Positions 5,684 to 5,741 of a stretch of 5,741 nucleotides of DNA are shown piece after piece (position 1 is the stretch's first letter; every line of letters starts with the position of its first letter). Source of the stretch: Candidatus Odinarchaeota archaeon (GTDB lineage Archaea; Asgardarchaeota; Baldrarchaeia; Baldrarchaeales; DXJG01); NCBI GenBank assembly GCA_021158895.1, contig JAGGSW010000076.1:1-5741 (forward strand). Reading direction: 5' to 3'. The translations under genes were made by a program, and so were the position numbers. The notes beneath the pieces are model-generated. The model saw nothing but the letters and a program-made list of their open reading frames with translations, ran no database searches and was not told the origin of the DNA.

Positions 5684-5741
5684 CTACGTTTTTTCTTCTT
5701 CTTCAGGACGCCATTCATATCCACAGTCTAAACATTTATAT
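5684..5741 (-). CDS. C-terminus of a zinc-ribbon-like protein (partial)
   Basis: Only the last 18 codons are inside the window, ending in TAG at 5684-5686. They read YKCLDCGYEWRPEEEEKT, in which C-L-D-C-G-Y-x-W is a typical second knuckle of a zinc ribbon. An acidic tail of four Glu follows. Any partner cysteines would lie in the missing upstream part. Such ribbons end many small archaeal proteins, including transcription and ribosome-associated factors, so no function is assigned. The stop lies 137 bases before the start of the coiled-coil/proline-rich gene on the same strand; co-transcription is possible. Confidence 0.6.
   Translation of the reverse strand, partial: YKCLDCGYEWRPEEEEKT

Overview
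This is an AT-rich archaeal window. Four signs point to Archaea: a tRNA-Arg gene with a bulge-helix-bulge-type intron next to the anticodon, TATA-like boxes, strong Shine-Dalgarno sites of the GGAGGT type, and gene families that are mainly archaeal (methanogenesis-marker proteins, endonuclease Q, a Pyrococcus-type nitrilase). The two methanogenesis markers suggest a methanogen, an alkane-oxidising archaeon, or a lineage that has kept parts of that machinery. I cannot name the phylum from this sequence; a TACK-type or Bathyarchaeia-like lineage is a guess.

Layout from left to right. Positions 1-163 hold no convincing gene, only a short stretch with coding-like base periodicity on the minus strand that is interrupted by stops. 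Positions 164-1184 (minus) are a tight two-gene operon: a ribbon-helix-helix regulator followed, one base after its stop codon, by a nitrilase-superfamily hydrolase. A short divergent region (1185-1279) contains an inverted repeat that looks like the regulator's own operator. Positions 1280-3187 (plus) encode MtxX/methanogenesis marker 4 and methanogenesis marker 2 (AIR-synthase-like), 33 bases apart and probably co-transcribed. The intron-containing tRNA-Arg(CCG) follows at 3227-3329.

From 3364 onward the genes lie on the minus strand. Endonuclease Q (3364-4692) nicks DNA at deaminated bases and carries a C-terminal PCNA-binding motif. A 317-base region without a confident gene (4693-5009) holds the EndoQ promoter, a long imperfect hairpin with an internal 11-bp-period direct repeat, a second inverted repeat, and one doubtful 35-codon ORF. 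Positions 5010-5546 encode an unrecognised protein with a perfect heptad coiled coil, a long proline-rich linker and a C-terminal amphipathic helix. The right edge (5684-5741) catches the C-terminus of a zinc-ribbon-like protein.

The genes do not form one pathway. The most coherent unit is the mtxX-mmp2 pair, with an uncharacterised role linked to methyl-coenzyme M reductase-type metabolism. The most unusual gene is the coiled-coil/proline-rich protein, and the most unusual non-coding stretch is 4794-4876.
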